A stretch of DNA of 64,000 bases from positions 124,001 through 188,000 of the forward strand of contig NZ_NWSQ01000002.1 of assembly GCF_002531725.1 (NCBI RefSeq). The letters are read 5' to 3'. The number at the start of each line of letters is the position of its first letter. Position 1 is the stretch's first letter. This DNA is from Rhizobium sp. L43. GTDB lineage: Bacteria > Pseudomonadota > Alphaproteobacteria > Rhizobiales > Rhizobiaceae. A program made the position numbers and the translations under genes. Below the pieces are notes generated by a model that worked only from the letters and a program-made list of their open reading frames with translations, had not been told where the DNA came from and did no database searches. Positions 56,953 to 64,000 of this stretch are shown here, piece by piece.

Positions 56953-57534
56953 ATGTTCGGACTTTATATCACCCACCCCCAGGTCAAAATCGACCCGCAG
57001 GTTCCCGTTCCCCAGTGGGGCCTCTCCGACATCGGCGCCGAGCGTGCCCGCAAGGCTGCATCGAGCGATTGGGCGAAACGGCTGACCCGCATCATCTCCA
57101 GCGACGAGACGAAAGCGATCGAAACGGCGGAAATCCTGGCCGAAGCTGCCGGCGTGACAATCGAGATCGTGCATGGCACGCATGAGAACGATCGCTCTGC
57201 CACGGGCTTCCTGCCGCCGGACAAGTTCGAAGAGGCCGCCAACTGGTTCTTTGCTCACCCACAGGAGAGCTTCAGGGGCTGGGAGCGCGCCGCCGATGCG
57301 CAGGCCCGCATCGTCGAGGCCGTCAACACCGTCCTTGCCACGCATGATGCGACAGCGCCGATCGCCTTTGTCGGCCATGGCGGCGTCGGCACGCTGCTCA
57401 AATGCCATCTGGCGGGCAGGCCGATCGGCCGCGACCGCGACCAGCCGGGCGGCGGCGGCAATCTCTATGCTTTCGGTCTTGCGGATCGCCGCTTATCATG
57501 CGACTGGACGCCCATCGAAGACTGGCGGGGGTGA
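56953..57534 (+). CDS. Histidine phosphatase superfamily-like protein with altered RHG motif
   Basis: A 193-residue protein of the phosphoglycerate-mutase-like fold. The second catalytic histidine is clear in AFVGHGGVGTLLK. The first motif, normally RHG, reads THPQ near residue 7 (GLYITHPQVKID), keeping only the His. IISSDETKAIETAEIL has Lys where Arg is usual. It may therefore have reduced or altered phosphatase activity. It starts directly after pmtA and precedes pyrF by six bases, so the three form one operon. Confidence 0.82.
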   Translation: MFGLYITHPQVKIDPQVPVPQWGLSDIGAERARKAASSDWAKRLTRIISSDETKAIETAEILAEAAGVTIEIVHGTHENDRSATGFLPPDKFEEAANWFFAHPQESFRGWERAADAQARIVEAVNTVLATHDATAPIAFVGHGGVGTLLKCHLAGRPIGRDRDQPGGGGNLYAFGLADRRLSCDWTPIEDWRG

Positions 57535-57540
57535 CTTCAC

Positions 57541-58248
57541 ATGGACGCACGCGAGCGGTTGATCGTCGGCCTGGATGTTCCAACGGTCGGCGAGGCGGAG
57601 AAACTGGTTTCCACGCTCGGCGACGACATCCTCTTCTATAAGATCGGCTATCAACTGGCCTTTGCCGGCGGCCTCGAATTTGCCCGCGATCTCTCTGCCA
57701 GCGGCAAGAAGATCTTTCTCGACATGAAACTGCTCGACATTGACAACACGGTTGCTTCAGGGGTCGAAAACATCGCCAAGATGGGCATGTCGATGCTGAC
57801 GCTGCACGCCTATCCCAAGGCGATGAAGGCGGCGGTCGAAGCCGCGGCCGGCTCCGGCCTCTGCCTGCTCGGGGTCACCGTGCTGACCTCGATGGATGCC
57901 GACGACCTTGCCGAGGCCGGCTACAGCCAGGATCCGCACAGCCTGGTGCTGCGCCGCGCCGGACAGGCGCGCGCCGCCGGCATGGGCGGTATCGTCTGTT
58001 CGGCGGCGGAAGCGGCCGAGGTGCGCGAGATCGTCGGGCCTGATATGGCGATCGTCACCCCCGGCATTCGCCCGACCGGCAGCGACCACGGCGACCAGAA
58101 GCGGGTGATGACGCCTTTCGACGCGCTGAAGGCGGGGGCGACACATCTCGTCGTTGCCCGGCCGATCGTCAGAGCGCCCGATCCGAGAGATGCCGCCCGC
58201 GCGGTGCTCAACGAAATGGTGGGCGCGCTCTGGCCGGCCAACCGCTGA
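57541..58248 (+). CDS. pyrF: Orotidine 5'-phosphate decarboxylase
   Basis: A 235-residue TIM-barrel enzyme that makes UMP in the last step of pyrimidine synthesis. The catalytic D-x-K-x-x-D array is [13 protein letters not shown] near residues 60-72, and [20 protein letters not shown] binds the phosphate. [16 protein letters not shown] is the closing block. GGGGTGACTTCAC precedes the ATG. Last of the pmtA-phosphatase-pyrF run. Confidence 0.97.
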   Translation: MDARERLIVGLDVPTVGEAEKLVSTLGDDILFYKIGYQLAFAGGLEFARDLSASGKKIFLDMKLLDIDNTVASGVENIAKMGMSMLTLHAYPKAMKAAVEAAAGSGLCLLGVTVLTSMDADDLAEAGYSQDPHSLVLRRAGQARAAGMGGIVCSAAEAAEVREIVGPDMAIVTPGIRPTGSDHGDQKRVMTPFDALKAGATHLVVARPIVRAPDPRDAARAVLNEMVGALWPANR

Positions 58249-58273
58249 ATTCAAAATGCAAAGGGAGAAGACC

Positions 58274-58561
58274 ATGGCCAAGGGATATTGGATCGCCCGC
58301 GTCGACGTGCGCGATGCCGAGCGCTACAAGGATTACGTGGCGGCGGCCAAGCCGGCCTTCGAAAAATACGGCGCGAATTTTCTGGCGCGCGGCGGCGCTT
58401 TCACCGAACTGGAAGGCAAGGCGCGCGCCCGCAACGTCGTGATCGAATTCCCCTCGATGCGGCATGCGGTCGACTGCTATCATTCGCCGGAATACCAGAT
58501 CGCCGCGAAAATCCGCCAGGAAGCGGCGGATGCGGAAATGGTCGTCGTCGAAGGCGTCTGA
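58274..58561 (+). CDS. DUF1330 domain-containing protein
   Basis: A 95-residue ferredoxin-like alpha+beta barrel protein: YWIARVDVRDAERYKDYVAA, RGGAFTELEGKARARNVVIE and FHSPEYQ-like YHSPEYQIAAKIRQEAA. Family function unknown, probably a small dimeric enzyme or binding protein. AAGGGAGAAGACC is the ribosome site. It follows pyrF by 25 bp and may be cotranscribed. Confidence 0.93.
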   Translation: MAKGYWIARVDVRDAERYKDYVAAAKPAFEKYGANFLARGGAFTELEGKARARNVVIEFPSMRHAVDCYHSPEYQIAAKIRQEAADAEMVVVEGV

Positions 58562-58672
58562 ACGGTCCCGCATCCCCAGAAACTGACGGCGCGATGGGCC
58601 TTCCCGTCGCGTCGGGATTGGGCTAAGACGAGTGCCGAACAGCATCCCGCAAAGCCTTTCGAGGAGCCTGCC

Positions 58673-59653
58673 ATGACCCTTGCCAACCTGCCGCCACTCG
58701 TCACCGTGTTCGGAGGGTCCGGCTTCGTCGGCAGGCACGTGGTTCGGGCGCTGGCCAAACGCGGCTACAACATCCGTGTCGCGGTGCGCCGTCCCGATCT
58801 CGCCGGCTTCCTGCAGCCGCTCGGCAATGTCGGCCAGATCTCCTTCGTGCAGGCGAACCTGCGCTATCGCAACTCGATCGACCGCGCCGTCGATGGTGCA
58901 AGCCATGTCGTCAACTGCGTCGGCATTCTGCATGAGACGGGCCGTAACACTTTCGACGCCGTACAGGAATTCGGCGCCCGCGCGGTGGCCGAAGCGGCGC
59001 GCAACGCCGGCGCGACGCTCACCCATATTTCAGCGATCGGCGCCGACGCCAAATCCGCTTCGGACTATGGCCGCACCAAGGGCCGCGCCGAAACCGCCAT
59101 CCTCACCATCAAGTCCGATGCGGTGATCTTCCGTCCGTCGATCGTCTTCGGGCCGGAGGACAGCTTCTTCAACAAGTTTGCCGACATGGCCCGCATGTCG
59201 CCGATCCTGCCGCTTGTCGGCGGCGGCAAGACGAAATTCCAGCCCGTTTATGTCGAGGATATCGCCGAGGCCGTCGCCCGCGCCGTCGACGGCAAGGTCA
59301 CCGGCGGCAAGGTCTATGAGCTTGGCGGCCCTGAGGTGCTGAGCTTCCGCGAATGTCTCGAGATGATGCTGAAGGTGACGTGCCGCAAGAACCCGCTGGT
59401 CTCCCTGCCCTTCGGCGTCGCTTCGCTGATCGGCAGCATCGCCTCGCTGGTCCCCTTCATCACGCCGCCGATCACGCCGGATCAGGTGCGCATGCTGAAG
59501 CGCGACAATATCGTCTCCGCAGAAGCCGAAGCGGAAGGCCGCACGCTGAAGGGCCTCGGCATCACGCCGACCATGCCGGCATCGGTGCTCGGCTCTTATC
59601 TCGTGCACTATCGCCCGCACGGCCAGTACACCGGCACCGGCAAGGCCGCCTGA
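58673..59653 (+). CDS. NDUFA9-like NAD(P)-binding protein (atypical SDR)
   Basis: A 326-residue extended/atypical SDR. The Rossmann motif TVFGGSGFVGRHVVRAL is near residues 10-26, and NCVGILHETGRNTF and FRPSIVFGPEDSFFNKFADM match the complex I NDUFA9 subgroup. Mitochondrial NDUFA9 is an accessory subunit of NADH dehydrogenase; alphaproteobacterial homologues are close relatives but their binding to complex I is less certain. A terminator follows. Confidence 0.92.
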   Translation: MTLANLPPLVTVFGGSGFVGRHVVRALAKRGYNIRVAVRRPDLAGFLQPLGNVGQISFVQANLRYRNSIDRAVDGASHVVNCVGILHETGRNTFDAVQEFGARAVAEAARNAGATLTHISAIGADAKSASDYGRTKGRAETAILTIKSDAVIFRPSIVFGPEDSFFNKFADMARMSPILPLVGGGKTKFQPVYVEDIAEAVARAVDGKVTGGKVYELGGPEVLSFRECLEMMLKVTCRKNPLVSLPFGVASLIGSIASLVPFITPPITPDQVRMLKRDNIVSAEAEAEGRTLKGLGITPTMPASVLGSYLVHYRPHGQYTGTGKAA

Positions 59654-59673
59654 ACAATTTCGAGCTTGGAAAC

Positions 59674-59710
59674 AACGCCGCTCGCGTAAAACGCGGACGG
59701 CGTTTTCGTT
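59674..59710 (+). terminator. Rho-independent terminator after the NDUFA9-like gene
   Basis: AACGCCG (59674-59680) pairs with CGGCGTT (59698-59704), with an inner CGCG/CGCG pair, and TTCGTT follows. It directly precedes copy 3 of the dispersed repeat. Confidence 0.75.
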
Positions 59711-59836
59711 AGAGCATTTCCGTTTTTCTTCGAATTACGAAAATGCTCTATCTCTTTCTTTTCACGCAATTCCCGGCAAAGCGTTTCACGCTTTGCCTCG
59801 CAAAACCGCTGCACACTTTTGCTGGAATTGCTTTAG
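59711..59836 (+). repeat. Dispersed intergenic repeat, copy 3 of 3
   Basis: AGAGCATTTCCG ... GAAAATGCTCT, then TCTTTTCACGCAATTCCCGG, the inner AAAGCGTTTCACGCTTTGCC and the end TTTTGCTGGAATTGCTTTAG. It has the same architecture and orientation as copies at 35541 and 46834; the inner duplication is shared with copy 2 only. The remaining gap to 60057 holds nothing recognisable. Confidence 0.82.
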
Positions 59837-60057
59837 CCGTCTCAAGCAAAGCCGGCGCAAGTTTGAAATGTTGTTGTGCCGCTCGCATCAAGTGCAGTTG
59901 CATAAAAGACGCATCGGAAAATTTGTGGAATTAACGCCAAATTTAGCAGGAACATTTATTGCTATTTGCCATTCCACTGACTACCAAACCCGCGCGTCTT
60001 CCAACGGACTCAACGCTTGGGATCGCGTGCGGCAATCACTGTGAAAGGCATTTCTCG

Positions 60058-60210
60058 ATGGGCAAGTCAATCGCGCTCCTTTTTGCGTGTGCGGCGCTAA
60101 TTATCCTGGCAGGCTCTTTCGTTGCGCCAGGTTCTGTCGCGGCGGTCAAGGGTGACTGCTCGCCGGCCTACGGCGTCGATCCTTGCTCGACGGCTTCGAT
60201 CAGCCATTGA
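60058..60210 (+). CDS. Putative 50-residue exported small protein
   Basis: MGKSIALLFACAALIILAGS is a strong signal-peptide-like start (basic residue, then a hydrophobic run), followed by FVAPGSVAAVKGDCSPAYGV with a likely cleavage after VAA. The mature part would be about 20 residues with two cysteines. AAAGGCATTTCTCG precedes the ATG. No family is recognised; the short length makes chance possible, but the signal and ribosome site favour a real gene. Confidence 0.55.
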   Translation: MGKSIALLFACAALIILAGSFVAPGSVAAVKGDCSPAYGVDPCSTASISH

Positions 60211-60374
60211 CGACAGGCCAGCCTTTTGCGCCGCCATTCTCATCAAAGACAAGCAGTCAATCCGAGCGCCTGAATCAGGGCGCTTCACAAGGAGTGTTCC
60301 GTTTTGGAGTGCTCAGTCTTGCCGGCTTTAAAAGCAGCAGCGACGCGTATTCTCTTAATATCACCCATCTGAAA

Positions 60375-60462
60375 GACCGGCGCCTCACCGGTCGTCGGGC
60401 TTCTGTTTTCGAAGCCCGACAGGGCATTTGCATTCGCGCCTGGGAGCTGCGCGAATGCAAAT
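60375..60462. terminator. Three consecutive perfect hairpins downstream of uppP
   Basis: GACCGG/CCGGTC (60375-60393), GTCGGGCTTC/GAAGCCCGAC (60394-60420) and ATTTGCATTCGCGC/GCGCGAATGCAAAT (60426-60462) stand almost end to end. They lie 15 bp past the uppP stop on the minus strand and about 165 bp past the small exported-protein ORF on the plus strand. The stem nearest uppP lacks a T-run; a combined terminator or 3' stabiliser is likely. Confidence 0.55.
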
Positions 60463-60476
60463 ACGGTAGGGATGTC

Positions 60477-61274
60477 TCAGGCGATCAGGCCGGTCGCGGC
60501 CATGCCGAGCAGCAAGACGCCGAGAATGATGCGGTAGATGGCAAACAGCGTGAACCGGTTGCTTCTGATATAGGCGAGCAGCCATTTGACCGCGACGAAA
60601 GCGACGATCGTCGACACGACGAAGGCGATGCCGAGCGCAGTCCAATCCTCGTTTGCCGCGCCGCCATCCTTGAAGGTTTTCAGCAATTCATAGCCGCTTG
60701 CGGCATACATTGTGGGAATGCCGACGAGAAAGGCGAATTCGGTCGCCGCGGCGCGGTTGCCGGTGCCGGCGAGCATGGCGACGAAGATCGTGGCGCCGGA
60801 GCGCGACGTTCCCGGGAAGATGCCGGCAACGATCTGGGCGATACCGACCAGAATGGCGACGAGCCAGGTGATCTCCTTGTGGGGGGCCTTCCGTGCCGCA
60901 GCCCATTCGGCAAAGATCATCCAGATACCGCCGATGATCAGCGCCCAGGCGATCGGCGTCGCCGTCTCCGGCAATTCAAAACCGAGCTTCTTGACGACGA
61001 GCCCGAGGATTGCGGTGATGAGAAAGGCGACGATCAGCTTGGCTGCATAATCGCGGTTGGCCGGATCGCGCCAGCCGAGCACCAGATCCAGCAGACGACG
61101 CCAGTAGATGATGGTGACGGCGAGGATGGCGCCGGCCTGAATGACGATGTTGAACATATCAGACCGATGTCCGAGCCATTGCTCGGCAATGATCAGGTGG
61201 CCGGTGCTCGAGATCGGCAGAAATTCGGTGATCCCCTCTATGACACCGAGAATTGCAGCATTTATATAATCCAT
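60477..61274 (-). CDS. uppP: Undecaprenyl-diphosphatase
   Basis: A 265-residue integral membrane phosphatase that recycles undecaprenyl pyrophosphate for peptidoglycan and polysaccharide synthesis and gives bacitracin tolerance. The active-site blocks are EGITEFLPISSTGHLIIAEQ near residues 13-32 and AGIFPGTSRSGATIF near 155-169. About eight membrane helices. This UppP (BacA of E. coli) is unrelated to the rhizobial BacA peptide transporter of the same old name. Confidence 0.96.
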   Translation of the reverse strand: MDYINAAILGVIEGITEFLPISSTGHLIIAEQWLGHRSDMFNIVIQAGAILAVTIIYWRRLLDLVLGWRDPANRDYAAKLIVAFLITAILGLVVKKLGFELPETATPIAWALIIGGIWMIFAEWAAARKAPHKEITWLVAILVGIAQIVAGIFPGTSRSGATIFVAMLAGTGNRAAATEFAFLVGIPTMYAASGYELLKTFKDGGAANEDWTALGIAFVVSTIVAFVAVKWLLAYIRSNRFTLFAIYRIILGVLLLGMAATGLIA

Positions 61275-61450
61275 ACATTGTCTCCGGTTTAAAGTGCGGC
61301 CGGGCCTGAGCGCTTGGGTCGATCAGGCTGCCGCTTCCATTCGTTCGTTAGACCGTGTTTCGCCATCGTCAGATGGGGTAAAATCCGATTCGCTTGTATT
61401 GGCGGGGCCAAGCTCCTATAGCTTCAACCAATGAGTCATGACTAGGGCGC

Positions 61451-61456
61451 TATAAT
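61451..61456 (+). promoter_or_regulatory. TATAAT box upstream of the GST gene
   Basis: A perfect TATAAT about 50 bp before the ATG. A good -35 is not seen at 17 bp (CCAATG), but an AGTCATGACT palindrome lies at 61434-61443 between, possibly a regulator site. Confidence 0.4.
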
Positions 61457-61504
61457 CGAGCTGCCACACAGTCCTGTAACAGCAATCACAAAGCCCGAGT
61501 ATCG

Positions 61505-62197
61505 ATGCCCACGCTTTATCATCATCCCATGTCATCCGCATCTCGCTTCGTCCGGCTGATCCTGGCGGAATACGGCTATCAGGCGGATCTGATCGAGGAG
61601 CAGACATGGGAAAAGCGCCGGGATTTCCTGGCGCTCAATCCGGCCGGCACATTGCCGGTCTATGTCGACGACAGCATGCGGGCGCTCTGCGGCGCCACCG
61701 TCATTTCCGAATATCTGGACGAGACGCACGGCGTGTTGAAGCGCGACCGGCGGCTGCTCGCCGAAGACCCTTTCCAGCGGGCGGAAATCCGCCGGCTGAG
61801 CGAATGGTTCATGCAGAAGATGGAAAACGACGTGACCAAGCCGCTCGCCCGCGAGCGTGTCTACAAGTTGCAGATGACCGCCGATCAGGGCGGCGGAGCG
61901 CCGGATTCGAAGATCTTGCGCACGGCGCGCGCGAATATCCGCCAGCATATGCGTTATCTCACCTGGCTTGCCGGCTCACGGCAGTGGCTGGCGGGCGAGC
62001 GGATGAGCTATGCCGATCTTGCCGCCGCCGCCTCGATCTCGATCCTCGATTATCTCGGCGAGATCGAATGGGCGGATGCGCCGGTCGTCAAGGACTGGTA
62101 CCAGCGGCTGAAGTCGCGGCCCTCCTTCCGGCCGATGCTGACCGAGCGGGTGCGCGGCCTGACGCCGGTTTCACACTATGCCGATCTGGATTTCTGA
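61505..62197 (+). CDS. Glutathione S-transferase family protein
   Basis: A 230-residue GST: the N-terminal thioredoxin fold MPTLYHHPMSSASRFVRLIL with Ser/Arg near the glutathione site, NPAGTLPVYVDDS with the cis-proline, and a helical C-terminal domain containing ERMSYADLAAAASISILDYL, the conserved N-capping Asp. It lies 12 bp upstream of queG and is probably cotranscribed, a pairing I recall from other Rhizobiales. Substrate unknown. Confidence 0.9.
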   Translation: MPTLYHHPMSSASRFVRLILAEYGYQADLIEEQTWEKRRDFLALNPAGTLPVYVDDSMRALCGATVISEYLDETHGVLKRDRRLLAEDPFQRAEIRRLSEWFMQKMENDVTKPLARERVYKLQMTADQGGGAPDSKILRTARANIRQHMRYLTWLAGSRQWLAGERMSYADLAAAASISILDYLGEIEWADAPVVKDWYQRLKSRPSFRPMLTERVRGLTPVSHYADLDF

Positions 62198-62209
62198 CGA
62201 GGGCTCTCC

Positions 62210-63361
62210 ATGCCCGAAGCCGATGACAAAGAGCGCCGCCGCCGCGACAATTTGACCGCGTTCGTGCGGGCAGAATCTGCCGCCAAGGGCTTCGATCTCT
62301 GTCGCATCACCCGTCCGGATGCGATCCCTGAAGCAAAAGAGCGTCTCGGCCAGTTCATCGATGCCGGGCGCCACGGGACGATGGACTGGATGGCGGAGAC
62401 GCGCGAGCGGCGCGGCGATCCGCTCACACTCTGGAGCGAGGTGCGCTCCGTCGTCGTCTTCGGCCTGAATTACGCCCCGGAGGAAGATCCGCGCGGCATT
62501 CTCGACAAGCCTGATAAAGCCGCGATCTCGGTCTATGCCCGTAACCGCGATTACCACGACGTGATCAAGGGCCGGCTGAAGGAGATCGCCACGCGTTTTG
62601 CGGCGCGGGCGGGCGCCGATGTGAAGGTGTTCGTCGATACCGCGCCTGTGATGGAAAAGCCGCTGGCGGCGGCGGCCGGCCTGGGCTGGCAGGGCAAACA
62701 CACCAATCTCGTCAGCCGCACCCACGGGTCATGGCTGTTTCTCGGCACGATGTTCACCACCGCCGACCTTGCCGTCGACACAGCCGAGAGCGATCATTGC
62801 GGCTCGTGCCGCGCCTGCCTCGACGCCTGCCCGACGGCCGCCTTTCCGGCGCCGTACCAGATCGATGCGCGGCGCTGCATCTCCTATCTCACCATCGAGC
62901 ACAAGGGGCCGATCGATGCCGATCTGCGCGTGCTGATCGGCAACCGCATCTATGGCTGCGACGACTGTCTTGCCGCCTGCCCCTGGAACAAGTTCGCAAG
63001 CGCCGCTTCCGAGATGAAGCTTCAGGCGCGGGAAGAGCTGAAGGAACCGTCGATCGCCTTTCTGCTGACGCTTGACGATGCCGCCTTCCGCACCTTCTTC
63101 AGCGGCTCGCCGGTGAAACGAATCGGCCGCGACCGCTTTATCCGTAACGTGCTGATCGCCGCCGGCAATTCCGGCGAGACGGCGCTGATCGGGCAATGTC
63201 GCGCGCTCGCCGACGATGTCTCGCCTGTCGTCCGCGGCATGGCGGTATGGGCGCTTTCGCGGCTGATGGAGGCTGGCGAATTTTCAGCCTTTGCCGCACA
63301 AAGGACGGATGAGCGCGATGACGAGGTGCTGAACGAATGGCGGCTGGCAGGAGTGGGCTGA
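62210..63361 (+). CDS. queG: Epoxyqueuosine reductase
   Basis: A 383-residue cobalamin- and FeS-dependent enzyme that reduces epoxyqueuosine to queuosine in tRNA, the last step of that modification. Two 4Fe-4S sets are present: [16 protein letters not shown] near residue 199 and [13 protein letters not shown] near 250. The start [20 protein letters not shown] and a C-terminal HEAT-like repeat region match the family. The stop overlaps the next start (TGATG). Confidence 0.96.
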   Translation: MPEADDKERRRRDNLTAFVRAESAAKGFDLCRITRPDAIPEAKERLGQFIDAGRHGTMDWMAETRERRGDPLTLWSEVRSVVVFGLNYAPEEDPRGILDKPDKAAISVYARNRDYHDVIKGRLKEIATRFAARAGADVKVFVDTAPVMEKPLAAAAGLGWQGKHTNLVSRTHGSWLFLGTMFTTADLAVDTAESDHCGSCRACLDACPTAAFPAPYQIDARRCISYLTIEHKGPIDADLRVLIGNRIYGCDDCLAACPWNKFASAASEMKLQAREELKEPSIAFLLTLDDAAFRTFFSGSPVKRIGRDRFIRNVLIAAGNSGETALIGQCRALADDVSPVVRGMAVWALSRLMEAGEFSAFAAQRTDERDDEVLNEWRLAGVG

Positions 63362-64000
63362 TGCATGTGATGATCTTTGGCTGCGGTTATTCCGGCACGG
63401 CGATCGCCAAGGCCTTATCAGGAGACGGCGTGCGCGTTTCCGGCACCACGCGTTCGCAGGACAAGATGAAAGCGCTCGACCAGAACGGCATCGACGCTTT
63501 TCTTTTCGACGGTGAGACCATGGAAGAGGGGCTGCGCCGGGCTTTGGAAAGCGTCACCCATCTCGTGCAGTCGATCGCGCCTGGAAACGCCGATCCGCTG
63601 CTGCGGCTGCTCGGCGAAGACGGCGCAAGCCTGCTGCCGAGCCTCGAATGGATCGGTTATCTCTCCACCGTCGGCGTCTATGGCGATCATAAGGGCGCCT
63701 GGATCAATGAGGAGACGCCGTGCGTGCCGGTGTCCGGGCGCTCGAAGGAGCGGCTCGAGGCGGAAGCGGGCTGGCTGGCTATGGGTGAGACGTGTTCTGT
63801 GCCAGCGGCAGTGCTTCGCCTTTCCGGCATTTACGGGCCGGGACGCAATGCCTTCTGCAATCTGGAAAAGGGCACGGCGCGGCGCCTGATCAAGAAGGAC
63901 CAGGTGTTCAACCGCATCCGCGTCGAGGACATCGGCGCGGCGACCCGCTTCCTGTCGGAGCGTGGCCTTGGCGGCATCTATAATGTCACCGACGACCGGC
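63361..64000 (+). CDS. NAD-dependent epimerase/dehydratase-like SDR protein (3' end beyond window)
   Basis: At least 213 residues with no stop before the window end. [20 protein letters not shown] is a Rossmann start (GCGYSGTA), and IGYLSTVGVYGDHKGAWINE with the RLSGIYGPGRNAF block matches atypical/extended SDRs of the YeeZ-like group. RIRVEDIGAATRFLSE is a typical later block. Translationally coupled to queG. Substrate unknown. Confidence 0.88.
   Translation, partial: MHVMIFGCGYSGTAIAKALSGDGVRVSGTTRSQDKMKALDQNGIDAFLFDGETMEEGLRRALESVTHLVQSIAPGNADPLLRLLGEDGASLLPSLEWIGYLSTVGVYGDHKGAWINEETPCVPVSGRSKERLEAEAGWLAMGETCSVPAAVLRLSGIYGPGRNAFCNLEKGTARRLIKKDQVFNRIRVEDIGAATRFLSERGLGGIYNVTDDR

Overview
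The window is GC-rich, densely coding alphaproteobacterial chromosome. Gene content points to the Rhizobiaceae, most likely the Rhizobium etli / R. leguminosarum group. The reasons are the neighbourhoods hrcA-rph-rdgB-hemW, dnaA-rpsT-enoyl-CoA hydratase-mutM-ubiE-ubiB and dnaN, a Sinorhizobium-type pmtA for phosphatidylcholine, RIME-like mosaic repeats, and clustered GANTC (CcrM) sites beside dnaA. No rRNA, tRNA, CRISPR array, prophage or insertion sequence was found.

Layout. 1-12.4 kb is conserved housekeeping: hrcA (cut by the window edge), rph, a VOC protein, rdgB, hemW, a saccharopine-dehydrogenase-like enzyme, dnaA, rpsT, an enoyl-CoA hydratase, mutM, ubiE and ubiB. 12.5-20.1 kb is the most interesting region. 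It is a one-direction cluster of a histidine-ammonia-lyase-like enzyme without the MIO triad, a hydantoinase-like amidohydrolase, an M20 carbamoylase, a DUF917/S-Me-THD protein, a small TfoX-N protein and a urocanase-like enzyme. The five enzymes match, step for step, the known bacterial breakdown of ergothioneine: ergothioneine to thiourocanate plus trimethylamine, then thiohydantoin propionate, hydantoin propionate, N-carbamoyl-glutamate and glutamate. Homology alone would label them HutH, hydantoinase and HutU. A vapBC toxin-antitoxin pair follows.

20.7-35.5 kb is accessory metabolism and regulation: VOC and MFS genes with a divergent LysR gene, a LysR gene divergent from two SDR genes, coaBC, a class II amidotransferase, a 23-codon ORF with a very long Shine-Dalgarno sequence, a GntR/MFS pair preceded by a 47-bp palindrome, an S10 peptidase, a GFA protein, an Lrp/RidA pair, and a GST/LysR pair. 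35.6-46.8 kb holds prfC, dut, a GNAT gene, an Lrp/DMT-exporter pair, dps, a LysE exporter, cysK, a DUF4037 gene, a comM/yifB gene and gshB. 46.9-52.0 kb is a ribose-type ABC sugar importer on the minus strand with a divergent LacI regulator and two matching LacI operators between them. 52-64 kb has a cupin, yraN, rsmI, dnaN, a DUF72 gene, pmtA, an odd histidine phosphatase, pyrF, a DUF1330 gene, an NDUFA9-like gene, a small exported protein, uppP, a GST gene, queG and a truncated epimerase.

Intergenic DNA carries a three-copy dispersed repeat (35.5, 46.8 and 59.7 kb), one RIME-like element inside the ergothioneine cluster, a paired-hairpin repeat at 42.8 kb and several clear terminators. Calls rest on reading the sequence and on family knowledge; no database search was run.
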